Assembly (NCBI GenBank): GCA_016200725.1 | Contig: JACQEE010000161.1 | Coordinates: 1-8,639, forward strand | DNA: 8,639 nt | Direction: 5' to 3' | Source: Chloroflexota bacterium | Lineage (GTDB): Bacteria; Chloroflexota; Dehalococcoidia; SHYB01 | Part shown: piece after piece, positions 1-6,236 of the stretch | Numbering within the stretch: position 1 is the stretch's first letter | How the letters are laid out: each line of letters starts with the position of its first letter | Translations under genes and position numbers: made by a program | The notes under the pieces: model-generated | Told to the model about the DNA's origin: nothing | Database searches by the model: none | What the model saw: only the letters and a program-made list of their open reading frames with translations

Positions 1-1167
1 ACCACGCGCGGCATGTTCGCCCGGCCGACCAAGCACTGGATCGACTCGACGCGCACCTGGACGGGCTGCTATCCATATTGGGAGCCCGGCGAGCAGCCCT
101 GGAACCGCTGGAACTTCTACAACTCGCATGGCCGTCACAAATTGAGCATGACCATCGACCTCTCGAAGCCCGAGGGCCATGCTATCGCCCAGCGCCTCGT
201 CGCCGTCTCCGATCTGCTCATCGAGAACAACGTGCCCGAGAACGTCGACCGCTGGGGCCTCGAGTGGGAGACGTTGCGGCGCATCAAGCCCGACCTCGTC
301 GCCCTCCGCATGCCCGGCTATGGCCTCACCGGCGCCTACCGCGACTTCCGCTCCTACGGCTCGCACATCGAAGGCGCCTCCGGGCACACCTACATCCGTG
401 GCTACGAAGACTCCGATCCCACGACAACGGACGACATCTTCTTCGGCGACTCCGCCGCCGCCGCGACGGCAGCATTCGCCGCGGTGACGGCGCTGCTCCA
501 GGCGAGGCGCACAGGGCGCGGCCAGCTGATCGAGTTGGCGCAGACCGAGACCGTGATCAACCACTTCCCAGAGGTGTTGCTCGACTACCAGATGAACCAG
601 CGCATCGCTCGACAGGCCGGCAACGACCTCTACCCCATGGCCCCGCACAACACCTACCGCTGCCTCGGCGACGACCGCTGGATCGCCATCGCCGCCGGCA
701 ACGACGCCGAGTGGCAGGGCTTGCTTGAGGTGATGCGCCACCCCGAGTGGGCCAGCAATGCGCGATTCGCCACACAGCAAGGCCGCTGGGAGCATCGCCG
801 CGAGTTGGACGAGCACATCGAAGCGTGGACGACGCAGCAGCACGCTCGCTGGCTCATGGACCGCCTCCAGGCCGAGGGCGTCCCCGCGGGCACCGTGAAC
901 GACGACCGCGACGCTTATGAGGATCCCCACCTTAACGCCCGAGGCTTCTTCGCTACGATCCACCACCCGCCATCCGGCACGCACCGCTACCCGGGCATCG
1001 TCTGGAAGATGGCTAACACGCCGAACAGCGTGCGTCGCGGCCCCGCGACTCTGGGACAGGACAACGATCACGCCTACCGCCAACTCCTTGGTATCACGGA
1101 CGCCGAGTGGTCACGCCTCGAGGCACAGGGGCACATCGGGACCGAGTACGCCAAGCACCTCGCTTGA
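1..1167 (+). CDS. CaiB/BaiF family type III CoA-transferase, 5'-truncated by window edge
   Basis: Members of this family move CoA between carboxylic acids (formyl-CoA/oxalate, carnitine, bile-acid and succinyl-CoA transferases) in the cytoplasm as interlocked dimers. The frame is open back to base 1, reading TTRG before the ATG at 13. The usual N-terminus (LRVxELxxxxAGP...LADLGAEVIKIE) is missing, so the true start lies upstream and ATG 13 is internal. Visible family features, numbered from that ATG: NSHGRHKLSMTIDL (37-50), equivalent to the conserved 'NxxKrsitlDl' strand; PDLVALRMPGYGLTGAYRD (93-111); and FFGD (143-146) followed by an Ala-rich helix and ARRTGRGQLIEL. D146 (codon 448-450) aligns with the catalytic Asp of formyl-CoA transferase, so the enzyme is probably active. 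It ends with TGA at 1165-1167, about 100 bp before the DedA start on the same strand. The substrate cannot be told from sequence. Confidence 0.9.
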   Translation, partial: TTRGMFARPTKHWIDSTRTWTGCYPYWEPGEQPWNRWNFYNSHGRHKLSMTIDLSKPEGHAIAQRLVAVSDLLIENNVPENVDRWGLEWETLRRIKPDLVALRMPGYGLTGAYRDFRSYGSHIEGASGHTYIRGYEDSDPTTTDDIFFGDSAAAATAAFAAVTALLQARRTGRGQLIELAQTETVINHFPEVLLDYQMNQRIARQAGNDLYPMAPHNTYRCLGDDRWIAIAAGNDAEWQGLLEVMRHPEWASNARFATQQGRWEHRRELDEHIEAWTTQQHARWLMDRLQAEGVPAGTVNDDRDAYEDPHLNARGFFATIHHPPSGTHRYPGIVWKMANTPNSVRRGPATLGQDNDHAYRQLLGITDAEWSRLEAQGHIGTEYAKHLA

Positions 1168-1197
1168 AGCATACGGGCACCCGCGACGCCTTTGCTC

Positions 1198-1203
1198 TAC
1201 AAT
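1198..1203 (+). promoter_or_regulatory. Possible -10 element (TACAAT) upstream of the DedA gene
   Basis: TACAAT matches the sigma-A -10 consensus at 5 of 6 positions and lies in the short gap after the CoA-transferase stop. No good -35 is seen at 16-18 bp. The same hexamer, also preceded by GC, occurs ahead of the PlsY-like gene at 6231-6236. A start near 1210 would rule out a TTG start at 1192 and leave ATG 1237 or 1267. Confidence 0.3.
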
Positions 1204-1266
1204 CTTCTGGTAACCCGCTCGCAGCCTATCTGTCATATGACGCTGCGGTTCTCATACCTCGCCTAC

Positions 1267-1899
1267 ATGGAAGACTCCACCACCGCTCAGCCAAAGCCCG
1301 TCAAAGCGCACCACCCGGGCTGGATCGAATCGCTGCTGCTTAGCGTGAAGCCAAAGCATCTGCGCGTCCTCTTGCTCGGCATCGTCGCTGCCATCCTCGC
1401 GGTAATCGTGCTCTACCGGCACGAGTTGACCAACGTGCAGGACCTCGTGCACCGCGTTGGCTACCCGATCGTCTTCGTCGTCCCCCTGATGGGGGCCGCC
1501 TCGTTCGTCATTCCCATCCCGGGCGACGCGGCTATCTTCTTCGGCGGCGCCTTTCTCAACCCGCTACTCGTTGGTCCCCTCGCCGGCCTTGCCGAGGGCA
1601 TCGGTGAGATGACCGGCTATCTCGTCGGCTACAGCGGTACCGGTATGTTCGAGAACAGCCGCTTGTACAAACGACTGCACGGGTGGGTCGAGCGGCGAGG
1701 GTGGCTCGTGGTCTTTGTCTTCTCGTGCATCCCGAACCCTGTCTATGACATCGTGGGAATCTCCGCAGGTGCGCTGCGGCTCCCACTCCCCAAGTTCATC
1801 CTTGCCGCCATCGTTGGCAAGACGATCAAGAACACCGCCATCGCCTTCGCCGGCGCCGAGGGCGCCCGGTGGCTCCTGCGGCTCCTGGGCGGCAGCTAG
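1267..1899 (+). CDS. DedA/VTT-domain (SNARE-associated-like) integral membrane protein
   Basis: DedA-superfamily proteins are multi-pass inner-membrane proteins linked to lipid (undecaprenyl phosphate or phospholipid) flipping and membrane homeostasis. From ATG 1267 the protein is 210 aa, close to the family norm. A hydrophobic segment at ~34-50 follows a basic stretch (KPKHLR). Next comes the re-entrant VTT region at ~67-124, with VIPIPGDAAIFFGG and GEMTGYLVGYSG (the family's G-E-x-x-G-Y signature). CIPNPVYDIVGISAGALRLP (~154-173) matches the conserved Pro/Asp-rich 'IPNPxxDxxGxxAG' motif seen in this branch, and a final hydrophobic/basic segment ends LLRLLGGS. The frame is open back to a TTG at 1192, with another ATG at 1237, but those 25 residues are not DedA-like. 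No start has a clear ribosome-binding site. It is convergent with the aminotransferase; the gap holds a hairpin repeat. Confidence 0.88.
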   Translation: MEDSTTAQPKPVKAHHPGWIESLLLSVKPKHLRVLLLGIVAAILAVIVLYRHELTNVQDLVHRVGYPIVFVVPLMGAASFVIPIPGDAAIFFGGAFLNPLLVGPLAGLAEGIGEMTGYLVGYSGTGMFENSRLYKRLHGWVERRGWLVVFVFSCIPNPVYDIVGISAGALRLPLPKFILAAIVGKTIKNTAIAFAGAEGARWLLRLLGGS

Positions 1900-1900
1900 C

Positions 1901-1979
1901 CCTCCCTCTCCATCTGCGCTGGAGAGGGAGCCCTGCGAAGCAGAGCCTGTCCTGAGCGAAGTCGAAGGAGAGGGTGAGG
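1901..1979. repeat. Intergenic hairpin-rich repeat, copy A
   Basis: A perfect 10-bp stem (CTCCCTCTCC 1902-1911 / GGAGAGGGAG 1921-1930, 9-nt loop) is followed by a small CTGC-gaa-GCAG hairpin (1933-1943). Then come CCTGAGCGAAGTCGAAGG (1951-1968) and a tail AGGGTGAGG (1971-1979). It fills the gap between the convergent DedA and aminotransferase genes. Its order (CCCTCTCC stem, second hairpin, AGGGTGAGG) matches the element at 4234-4290, so the two look like members of one dispersed REP-like family. From memory, very similar G/C-rich repeats are common between genes in many environmental bacterial genomes. There is no T-run, so a terminator role is uncertain, though a double-strand hairpin here could limit read-through from both sides. 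Confidence 0.75.
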
Positions 1980-1988
1980 CGAGGCCTC

Positions 1989-3332
1989 TTACACCGCAGG
2001 CCAGTCCACTTCCTTCAGCGTCTGGTCCATCGCATCGATGAACCCGTCGACGTGCTCTTCGCTCATCGCCGCGCTGAGGCAGCCGCGAGCGCGATGCGAC
2101 ATGAAGTAGCCGCGTGCCAGCATCCCGAGCGTGATGTCCGTCGTGATCATCTGCAAGTTCGACGCCTGGACCGTCGCGTAGTCCCACACCGGCACCCGCG
2201 AGCAGTAGATGCCGAAGAGGTGGCCGACACCGCTCACTTGCATCGGATACTCGCGCCTAGCGAACAGCCCCTTCAGCCCATCGCGGAGGCGGTCGCCCAG
2301 GCGGTGCAGTTTCGTGTAGACCTCCGGCGTGAGTTGCTGCAGCACGGCGTGGCCCGCGGCGAGCGAGAGGGGATGTGCGCCGTACGTCGCCATCTGGACC
2401 GCCTTTGGCTTGCCGTCGCGAGTCCACAGGTCGGCGCGCTCCATGATGTCCGCGCGGCCGCCGAAGATCGCGAGGGGCATACCGCCGCCGATGGCCTTGC
2501 CCGTCGTCGTCATGTCCGGCGTCACGCCGTAGAACTCCTGAGCGCCGCCTCTGGCGATGGAGAACGAGATCATCTCGTCGAACAGCAGGACGATGTTGTG
2601 CTTGCGCGTCACGTCGCGCAGCGCCTCGAGATAGCCCGGCTTCGGCGGCAGCATGCCCGTCGAGCCCATCACCGGCTCAACGCAGACGATGGCGAGGTCC
2701 TTCGCATTCTCCTCGATGATCTGCACCGACCGCTCGGCGTGGTTGAAGGGCAGAATGACGAGGTTGTTCTTTACGCCTGGAATCATCCCCGGGACGTCAG
2801 GCTGGCCCGCCAGCGAGCCGGGTTCGCCCGCCACCCCTGTCCAAAGCGGGTCGAAGGTGCCGTGGTAGCCCCCCTGCATCTTCGCGATCTTGGTCTTTCC
2901 CGTGTACAGCCTCGCCAGTCGCACGGCGAACATCACCGCCTCTGACCCGGATGCGGTGAAGCGCAGGCGATCGACGGAGGGGATGCGTTCGACGAGTTCG
3001 CGCGCCATGTCGCGTACGAGCGTGGTTGGGAAGGTGAACATCGTGCCCTTGGCGACCTAGTCTTGGATGGCCTTCCGGATCGCCGGGTGGTTGTGCCCCA
3101 GCGCCAGCACGAAGGTGCCGTTCACGAAATCGACGAGGCGCTGCCCCTCGACCGTATAGAGGTACGGCCCTTCGGCGTGCGTGACGTACTCTGGGTAGGG
3201 CATCAGCATGCCCGTGCCCGACTCGCCGCCGACGACATACCGCGATGTCTCGTCGAACAGCGCCTTCGACTTTGACGTCTTCGAGCGATACAACTGCTCG
3301 AGTTTGGATGGGGCCGGCGGCTGCGTGGTCAT
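1989..3332 (-). pseudogene. Class III PLP aminotransferase, glutamate-1-semialdehyde aminomutase-like, interrupted by an amber stop
   Basis: Ignoring one stop, this is a ~447-aa fold-type I aminotransferase of the GSAM-like group. The N-terminal part has YVVGGESGTG, GQRLVDFVNG and ALGHNHPAIRKAI. After the stop come VAKGTMFTFPTTL, ASGSEAVMFAVRLAR, GGYHGTFDPLW, CVEPVMGSTGMLPP, LLFDEMISF (PLP-binding Asp) and TTTGKAIGGGMPLAIFGG, with the Lys that should form the Schiff base. A TAG at 3057-3059 falls in the same frame on both sides and replaces one residue (…AIQD-stop-VAKGT…), most simply Gln CAG to TAG. The start chosen is ATG 3330-3332, six bases after GAGGAG; a GTG just upstream (3335) is too close to that site. 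The downstream part has its own ATG (3039-3041) behind AAGGG-CACG, so a 350-aa C-terminal piece might be made by re-initiation. It lies 36 bp after the SDR and is probably co-transcribed. The exact substrate is not determinable. Confidence 0.85.
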
Positions 3333-3338
3333 CACATG

Positions 3339-3344
3339 CTCCTC
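3339..3344 (-). promoter_or_regulatory. Ribosome-binding site of the aminotransferase
   Basis: On the minus strand this reads GAGGAG, six bases before ATG 3332 and only three before GTG 3335. The spacing decides in favour of the ATG. Confidence 0.6.
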
Positions 3345-3368
3345 TCGTCCTGGAAATCCTGGCGGGAG

Positions 3369-4226
3369 TTAGAGGGAGGGTTCGTTCCTCTCCCGGCTCG
3401 CCCGGAGGCGGCTCACGTCTTCGTCCAGCGCCGACTTCGGCGGCGCGATGCCCTCGCCCCAGGTCTTGCCGTAGTCGTAGCGGCGCAGCACGTGGCCGCT
3501 GAACGCGCCTCGCTGCTTCGCCAGGTGGACGAGCGACGGGCCGATGACCTGAGGCTCCGGCGGGTACCAGTAGTAGCCCTTCTGCTCGAGCGGTTCGGCG
3601 CCGCCCTTGAGTACGTATTCCACGACACCTTCTGTGCGCACCGCGCCGGGATCGAGGCAGTTGACAGCGATGTTGTGGCGGCGCAGTTCCATGGCGAGCG
3701 CGGTGCTGAAGCGCGTCAGCCCCGCCTTCGCCGTCGCGTACATCACCTGGCCCTCGAGTGTCGACCAGGATCCCGACGCCGAGCCGATGTTGACGATGCT
3801 GCCGCCGCCCTGCGCGATCATGTGCGGGACGACCGCCTTGCAGCAGAGAAACGGGCCGGTCAGGTTGATCTCTAGCCCCGTGCGCCAATCGTCAGGCGAG
3901 AGGTCGAGGAAGTCGGTGCGCGGATAGATGGCGGCGTTGTTGACCAGCAGATCGATGCGCCCCCATGCCTTGTGGACGCGACGCACCATCGACTTGACCG
4001 CCTCTTCCCGCGTGATATCGCACTGCACCGGCAGCGCTATGCCCACGCGCGTCTCAATCTCGGCGGCGACGTGCTCGATGGTCCCCACCTTGGCCTTCGC
4101 GCCAGAGGTGCGCGCAACGACGGCTACCTTCGCGCCCTCCGCTGCCAGCGCAATCGCGATCAGGCGTCCGATGCCGCGCGACGCGCCGGTGACGATCGCT
4201 GTGGTATTTGCCAGCGATTGCGTCAC
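3369..4226 (-). CDS. Classical short-chain dehydrogenase/reductase (SDR)
   Basis: A 285-aa cytoplasmic NAD(P)(H)-dependent oxidoreductase. The Rossmann dinucleotide motif TGASRGIG is at 13-20, the adenine-ring acidic residue follows in QCDI (D70), NNAA is at 96-99, and the structural Asn is in EINLTG (N121). The catalytic set is S149 (NIGSAS), Y163 and K167 (YATAK), followed by NCLDPGAVRTEG. Basic R40 after the second strand (VVART) hints at NADP(H), as an inference. The C-terminus runs ~30-40 residues past the usual ~250, ending in a charged tail. The start is GTG (4224-4226), preceded on the minus strand by AGGGGGG at a good distance; that purine run belongs to the repeat at 4234-4290. The stop is TAA. 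Its neighbours are the amidohydrolase upstream and the aminotransferase 36 bp downstream, probably one transcription unit. An SDR beside an aminotransferase could form an alcohol/ketone/amine interconversion, but no substrate is indicated. Confidence 0.92.
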   Translation of the reverse strand: MTQSLANTTAIVTGASRGIGRLIAIALAAEGAKVAVVARTSGAKAKVGTIEHVAAEIETRVGIALPVQCDITREEAVKSMVRRVHKAWGRIDLLVNNAAIYPRTDFLDLSPDDWRTGLEINLTGPFLCCKAVVPHMIAQGGGSIVNIGSASGSWSTLEGQVMYATAKAGLTRFSTALAMELRRHNIAVNCLDPGAVRTEGVVEYVLKGGAEPLEQKGYYWYPPEPQVIGPSLVHLAKQRGAFSGHVLRRYDYGKTWGEGIAPPKSALDEDVSRLRASRERNEPSL

Positions 4227-4233
4227 GTGGTTT

Positions 4234-4290
4234 CCCCCCTCTCCCCTTGCGGGAGAGGGCTCCTGGCGCAGCCAGGAGGGTGAGGGGTGA
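4234..4290. repeat. Intergenic hairpin-rich repeat, copy B
   Basis: A perfect 9-bp stem (CCCTCTCCC 4237-4245 / GGGAGAGGG 4251-4259, loop CTTGC) abuts a second perfect 8-bp stem (CTCCTGGC 4260-4267 / GCCAGGAG 4271-4278, loop GCA). A tail GGGTGAGGGGTGA (4278-4290) follows. Stem order and the GGGTGAGG tail match the copy at 1901-1979. It sits between the amidohydrolase stop and the SDR start, and its C-rich plus-strand edge reads as a G-rich Shine-Dalgarno-like run on the minus strand next to the SDR GTG. Confidence 0.8.
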
Positions 4291-4332
4291 CGCCAGGTAT
4301 ACAGCCACGCAACGAGACGCGCTCCACCAACC

Positions 4333-5487
4333 TCATCCGCGCCCCTCCAACTTGTACAACCGCGCGCAGTTGTCCCACAGGAACTTGCGCATCGATTCTT
4401 TCGAGACCGGCAACTGCTGCACCTTCTCGACCGCGTACGGAAACTTCGCGTCCGCGTGCGGGTAGTCGGTGCTGAAGACGATGTTTTCGTCGCCTACGGC
4501 CTCGACGGCCCACTTCACCGGCGACTCGTCGGCCTCCACCGAAATGTAGCAATGGCGCTTGAAATACTCGGATGGCTTCGCCTTCAGCGCGGGCACCTCG
4601 TAGCGGCCGCGCCACTCGTGGAGGTCGTCGAGGCGGTAGAAAAGCCACGGCGCCCACGAGCAGTTGCCTTCCAGGAAGGCGGCGCGCAGGCGCGGGAACC
4701 GCTCGAAGACAGCGCCCGCGGTCAGGCTGACGAGCGCCATCATCGGCCCGAGCGGGTGCGAGAACGTATGCCACATCGAAACGTACTCGAGCACCTCAAG
4801 GGTAAAATCTGGGCTCAGGTGGTCTCGACCGCCGCCGTGGAAAACGATCGGCACGTCTGCTTCTTGGCAGGCAGCCCACAACGGATCGTAGGCGGCATGA
4901 TGCCACGGACGCTTGTTGACACAGCCGGGCAGCGTGAACATCGCCTTGAAGCCGAGGTCGCGTACGCAGCGCCGCACCTCGCTCGCCGACCCCTCGATGT
5001 CGTGCGGGGCAATCATGCCCGCGCCGAACATGCGCTTGCGGTCGACGGCGCAGAAGTCGCGCATCCAGTCGTTGTACGCCCGCGCGATGGCCGCGGCGTA
5101 CGGAGGTGTGATGCCCGCCTCGCCAGCCGTCTCGGTGCTATCGAGGCCGAGCACGAACAACCCGCGCGAGGGAAACATCACCGCCAGGTCGATCCCCTCG
5201 GCATCCATCGCCTTCAGTTGCGAGTGCGAGTCCCACCCCTGCGCGATGGCGAAGGCGTAGCGCTCGTCCTTCTGCGCATTCGTCAGGTCGCGCGCCTTGA
5301 TGCGCATCGGGTTGCCCTCGGCCAGCCCCAGCGACCTGCCGTCGACGACCATCGCGAAGTCACGCGGAAAGCGGAGCAGGCCGACCGGCGCGCGCTCGCG
5401 AAAAGCCGGCGCGATGTACCGCTGCCACAGGTCCGGCGGCTCCACCACGTGCATGTCCGAATCAAGGACGCGAAAGCCGTTCTTCAT
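4333..5487 (-). CDS. Amidohydrolase-2 family metal-dependent hydrolase/decarboxylase
   Basis: A 384-aa TIM-barrel protein of the amidohydrolase-2 family (PF04909-like; relatives include ACMSD and gamma-resorcylate decarboxylase). The N-terminal metal motif is DSDMHVVEP: D11-x-H13-x-x-E16, the D-x-H-x-x-E form typical of this branch. Later come IVFHGGG (H217, expected metal ligand), a WHTFSHP segment (H239, H244), LRAAFLEGNCSWAPW at the seventh-strand region, and FSTDYPHAD (D341, expected catalytic/metal Asp). All the usual residues are present, so it is probably active. The family performs hydrolysis or non-oxidative decarboxylation, often of aromatic or ring-cleavage products; the substrate here is unknown. 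The start ATG 5485-5487 places the metal motif at the usual position; the ribosome-binding site is weak (AGG ~8 bases upstream). A TAGAAT box lies 28 bases upstream. The gap to the SDR is 106 bp, mostly repeat. Confidence 0.92.
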   Translation of the reverse strand: MKNGFRVLDSDMHVVEPPDLWQRYIAPAFRERAPVGLLRFPRDFAMVVDGRSLGLAEGNPMRIKARDLTNAQKDERYAFAIAQGWDSHSQLKAMDAEGIDLAVMFPSRGLFVLGLDSTETAGEAGITPPYAAAIARAYNDWMRDFCAVDRKRMFGAGMIAPHDIEGSASEVRRCVRDLGFKAMFTLPGCVNKRPWHHAAYDPLWAACQEADVPIVFHGGGRDHLSPDFTLEVLEYVSMWHTFSHPLGPMMALVSLTAGAVFERFPRLRAAFLEGNCSWAPWLFYRLDDLHEWRGRYEVPALKAKPSEYFKRHCYISVEADESPVKWAVEAVGDENIVFSTDYPHADAKFPYAVEKVQQLPVSKESMRKFLWDNCARLYKLEGRG

Positions 5488-5514
5488 AGCGTGCCTATGG
5501 AATGGGGTGCCGCG

Positions 5515-5520
5515 ATTCTA
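5515..5520 (-). promoter_or_regulatory. Possible -10 element (TAGAAT) of the minus-strand enzyme operon
   Basis: On the minus strand TAGAAT matches the -10 consensus at 5 of 6 positions and lies 27 bases before the amidohydrolase ATG, implying a leader of ~20 nt. No recognisable -35 is present at 16-18 bp, so this is only suggestive. Confidence 0.35.
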
Positions 5521-5536
5521 GCAGAGGGAAGCGTCG

Positions 5537-5719
5537 CTACGTCTGCTGCCGCTTCCAAATCGGCGAGCCACCAAACCCTCGCGGCCCCCCGCGTCGCATG
5601 GACTCGAAGGCCGCGATTAACGAAACATTGCCTGTTGGTGTCTTCATGCCGGTGAGCAGGCAGTCGACCACGTCGTTGAGTTTGATGCGTATCTCGCTAT
5701 TGACCTTCTCGACAGGCAC
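5537..5719 (-). CDS. Possible small protein of unknown function (60 aa)
   Basis: I do not recognise this product. From GTG 5717-5719 it begins VPVEKVNSEIRIKLNDVVDC, continues through a hydrophobic stretch (VSLIAAF), and ends with a Gly/Arg-rich tail (RRGGPRGFGGSP). Support for coding: the start has AGAGG seven bases upstream; in the first 26 codons the third position is G or C in about 22, unlike the surrounding non-coding sequence; and it is co-oriented with the amidohydrolase 49 bp downstream. A TTG at 5737 in the same frame is an alternative start. A consensus TATAAT box on the minus strand (5806-5811) could drive it with a leader of ~80 nt. Against it: small size, no family match, and a less coding-like second half. 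A plus-strand frame over the same bases also stays open. Confidence 0.4.
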   Translation of the reverse strand: MPVEKVNSEIRIKLNDVVDCLLTGMKTPTGNVSLIAAFESMRRGGPRGFGGSPIWKRQQT

Positions 5720-5789
5720 GCGACGGCCTCTAATCAAGTAGCGATCTCTCCCGCCCTACCGCCTGCTCGACTGATGTGACTGCAGGGCC

Positions 5790-5811
5790 TTGACAATGTA
5801 CGTACATTATA
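5790..5811. promoter_or_regulatory. Operator-like 14-bp palindrome overlapped by divergent promoter elements
   Basis: AATGTACGTACATT (5795-5808) is a perfect palindrome. On the plus strand a consensus TTGACA (5790-5795) overlaps its left edge. The best -10 at 16 bp is only CATAGA (5812-5817), so the plus promoter is incomplete. On the minus strand a consensus TATAAT (5806-5811) overlaps its right edge, preceded by TG but with no good -35. A dimeric regulator bound here would block both directions. Arrangements of TTGACA running into a short palindrome are common for self-regulated small operons such as toxin-antitoxin pairs; that comparison is inference. Confidence 0.5.
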
Positions 5812-5845
5812 CATAGAGAGACATTGCGCAGTGAGCGTCTCGCCA

Positions 5846-5871
5846 CCCGCCAGACCGGCGGGTTTTTCTTT
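5846..5871 (+). terminator. Intrinsic terminator
   Basis: CCCGCC (5846-5851), loop AGACC, GGCGGG (5857-5862), followed directly by TTTTTCTTT. It has the classic GC stem plus U-run and acts on plus-strand transcripts. The nearest plus-strand gene (DedA) ends almost 4 kb upstream behind antisense genes, so the only evident transcript to end here is one beginning at the TTGACA at 5790. Confidence 0.75.
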
Positions 5872-5928
5872 CACCACCCCCAAACGCCAACGTCGACGCT
5901 GCCTCTTGGGCCAAATGGTACGTTGAAA

Positions 5929-5951
5929 TGAGGGACACCTCTTGTCCCTCA
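5929..5951. repeat. Perfect inverted repeat (9-bp arms, 5-nt loop)
   Basis: TGAGGGACA (5929-5937), CCTCT, TGTCCCTCA (5943-5951). No T-run follows on either strand, so it is not a standard terminator. It could be an operator, an RNA hairpin or a relic of a mobile-element end; nothing nearby decides. Confidence 0.6.
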
Positions 5952-5978
5952 CGAACGGTTGGCTCGGCGAGTCTCACA

Positions 5979-6022
5979 GGCACCGAAGTGCCGAAATTTC
6001 ACGAAATCACGACAAATGTCGT
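5979..6022. repeat. Two small inverted repeats
   Basis: GGCAC-cgaa-GTGCC (5979-5992) forms a 5-bp stem with a four-base loop, and ACGACA-aa-TGTCGT (6009-6022) is a near-palindrome with 6-bp arms. Between them lies the palindrome GAAATTTC (5993-6000). Together with the inverted repeat at 5929 they make a run of symmetric sites. Confidence 0.4.
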
Positions 6023-6230
6023 CACTCAGTTCTGTCGACACCTCCGTTGACCACGCCTTTACCGCGACTTCGCCGTCGACACACAGAGCCGCAACCGGCC
6101 GCACACTGGCCCATTAGATAGGTTCATCTCGCCACAATTGTCACGACTCGCCGCGTAATCGTCGGGCCGCCTGCACCTATTGAGCCGGGCTGGTAGGCGA
6201 CCGCGTATGGATTGCTAGGCGTGGCATCGC

Positions 6231-6236
6231 TACAAT
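6231..6236 (+). promoter_or_regulatory. Possible -10 element (TACAAT) of the plsY-caiB operon
   Basis: TACAAT in the context GCTACAATAG lies 24 bases before GTG 6261. Transcription from about 6243 would include the GGGAG ribosome-binding site at 6251-6255 in a short leader. No clear -35 is seen. Confidence 0.4.

Noticed and set aside
1192..1266. N-terminal extension of the DedA protein from TTG 1192
   Set aside because: The added residues are not membrane-protein-like or family-like, no ribosome-binding site is present, and a possible -10 box lies inside it.
2835..2856. Resemblance to the CCTGAGCGAAGTCGAAGG part of repeat A within the aminotransferase gene
   Set aside because: The bases encode the conserved TFDPLWTG stretch, so the partial match is most simply chance.
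1974..2945. Long plus-strand open frame (323 codons) antisense to the aminotransferase
   Set aside because: Product is Arg/His/Ala-rich with no motif; it is the mirror of a gene with clear PLP-enzyme motifs.
3057..3059. TAG as a reassigned sense codon
   Set aside because: TAG is a plausible natural stop of the DedA gene (1897-1899) and of the zinc-knuckle gene (8369-8371), and no other internal TAG occurs in the clear genes.
2797..3888. Long minus-strand open frame (363 codons) overlapping SDR and aminotransferase
   Set aside because: Very Arg/Gly-rich low-quality product in another frame of two well-supported genes. A frameshift is not needed to explain the aminotransferase break, because both halves are in the same frame.
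4456..5655. Long plus-strand open frame (399 codons) antisense to the amidohydrolase
   Set aside because: Typical high-GC antisense shadow; the amidohydrolase on the other strand has all metal-binding motifs.
5734..5952. Minus-strand 72-codon frame over the palindrome and terminator
   Set aside because: No coding character, no motif, and it runs through the intrinsic terminator and promoter-like boxes.
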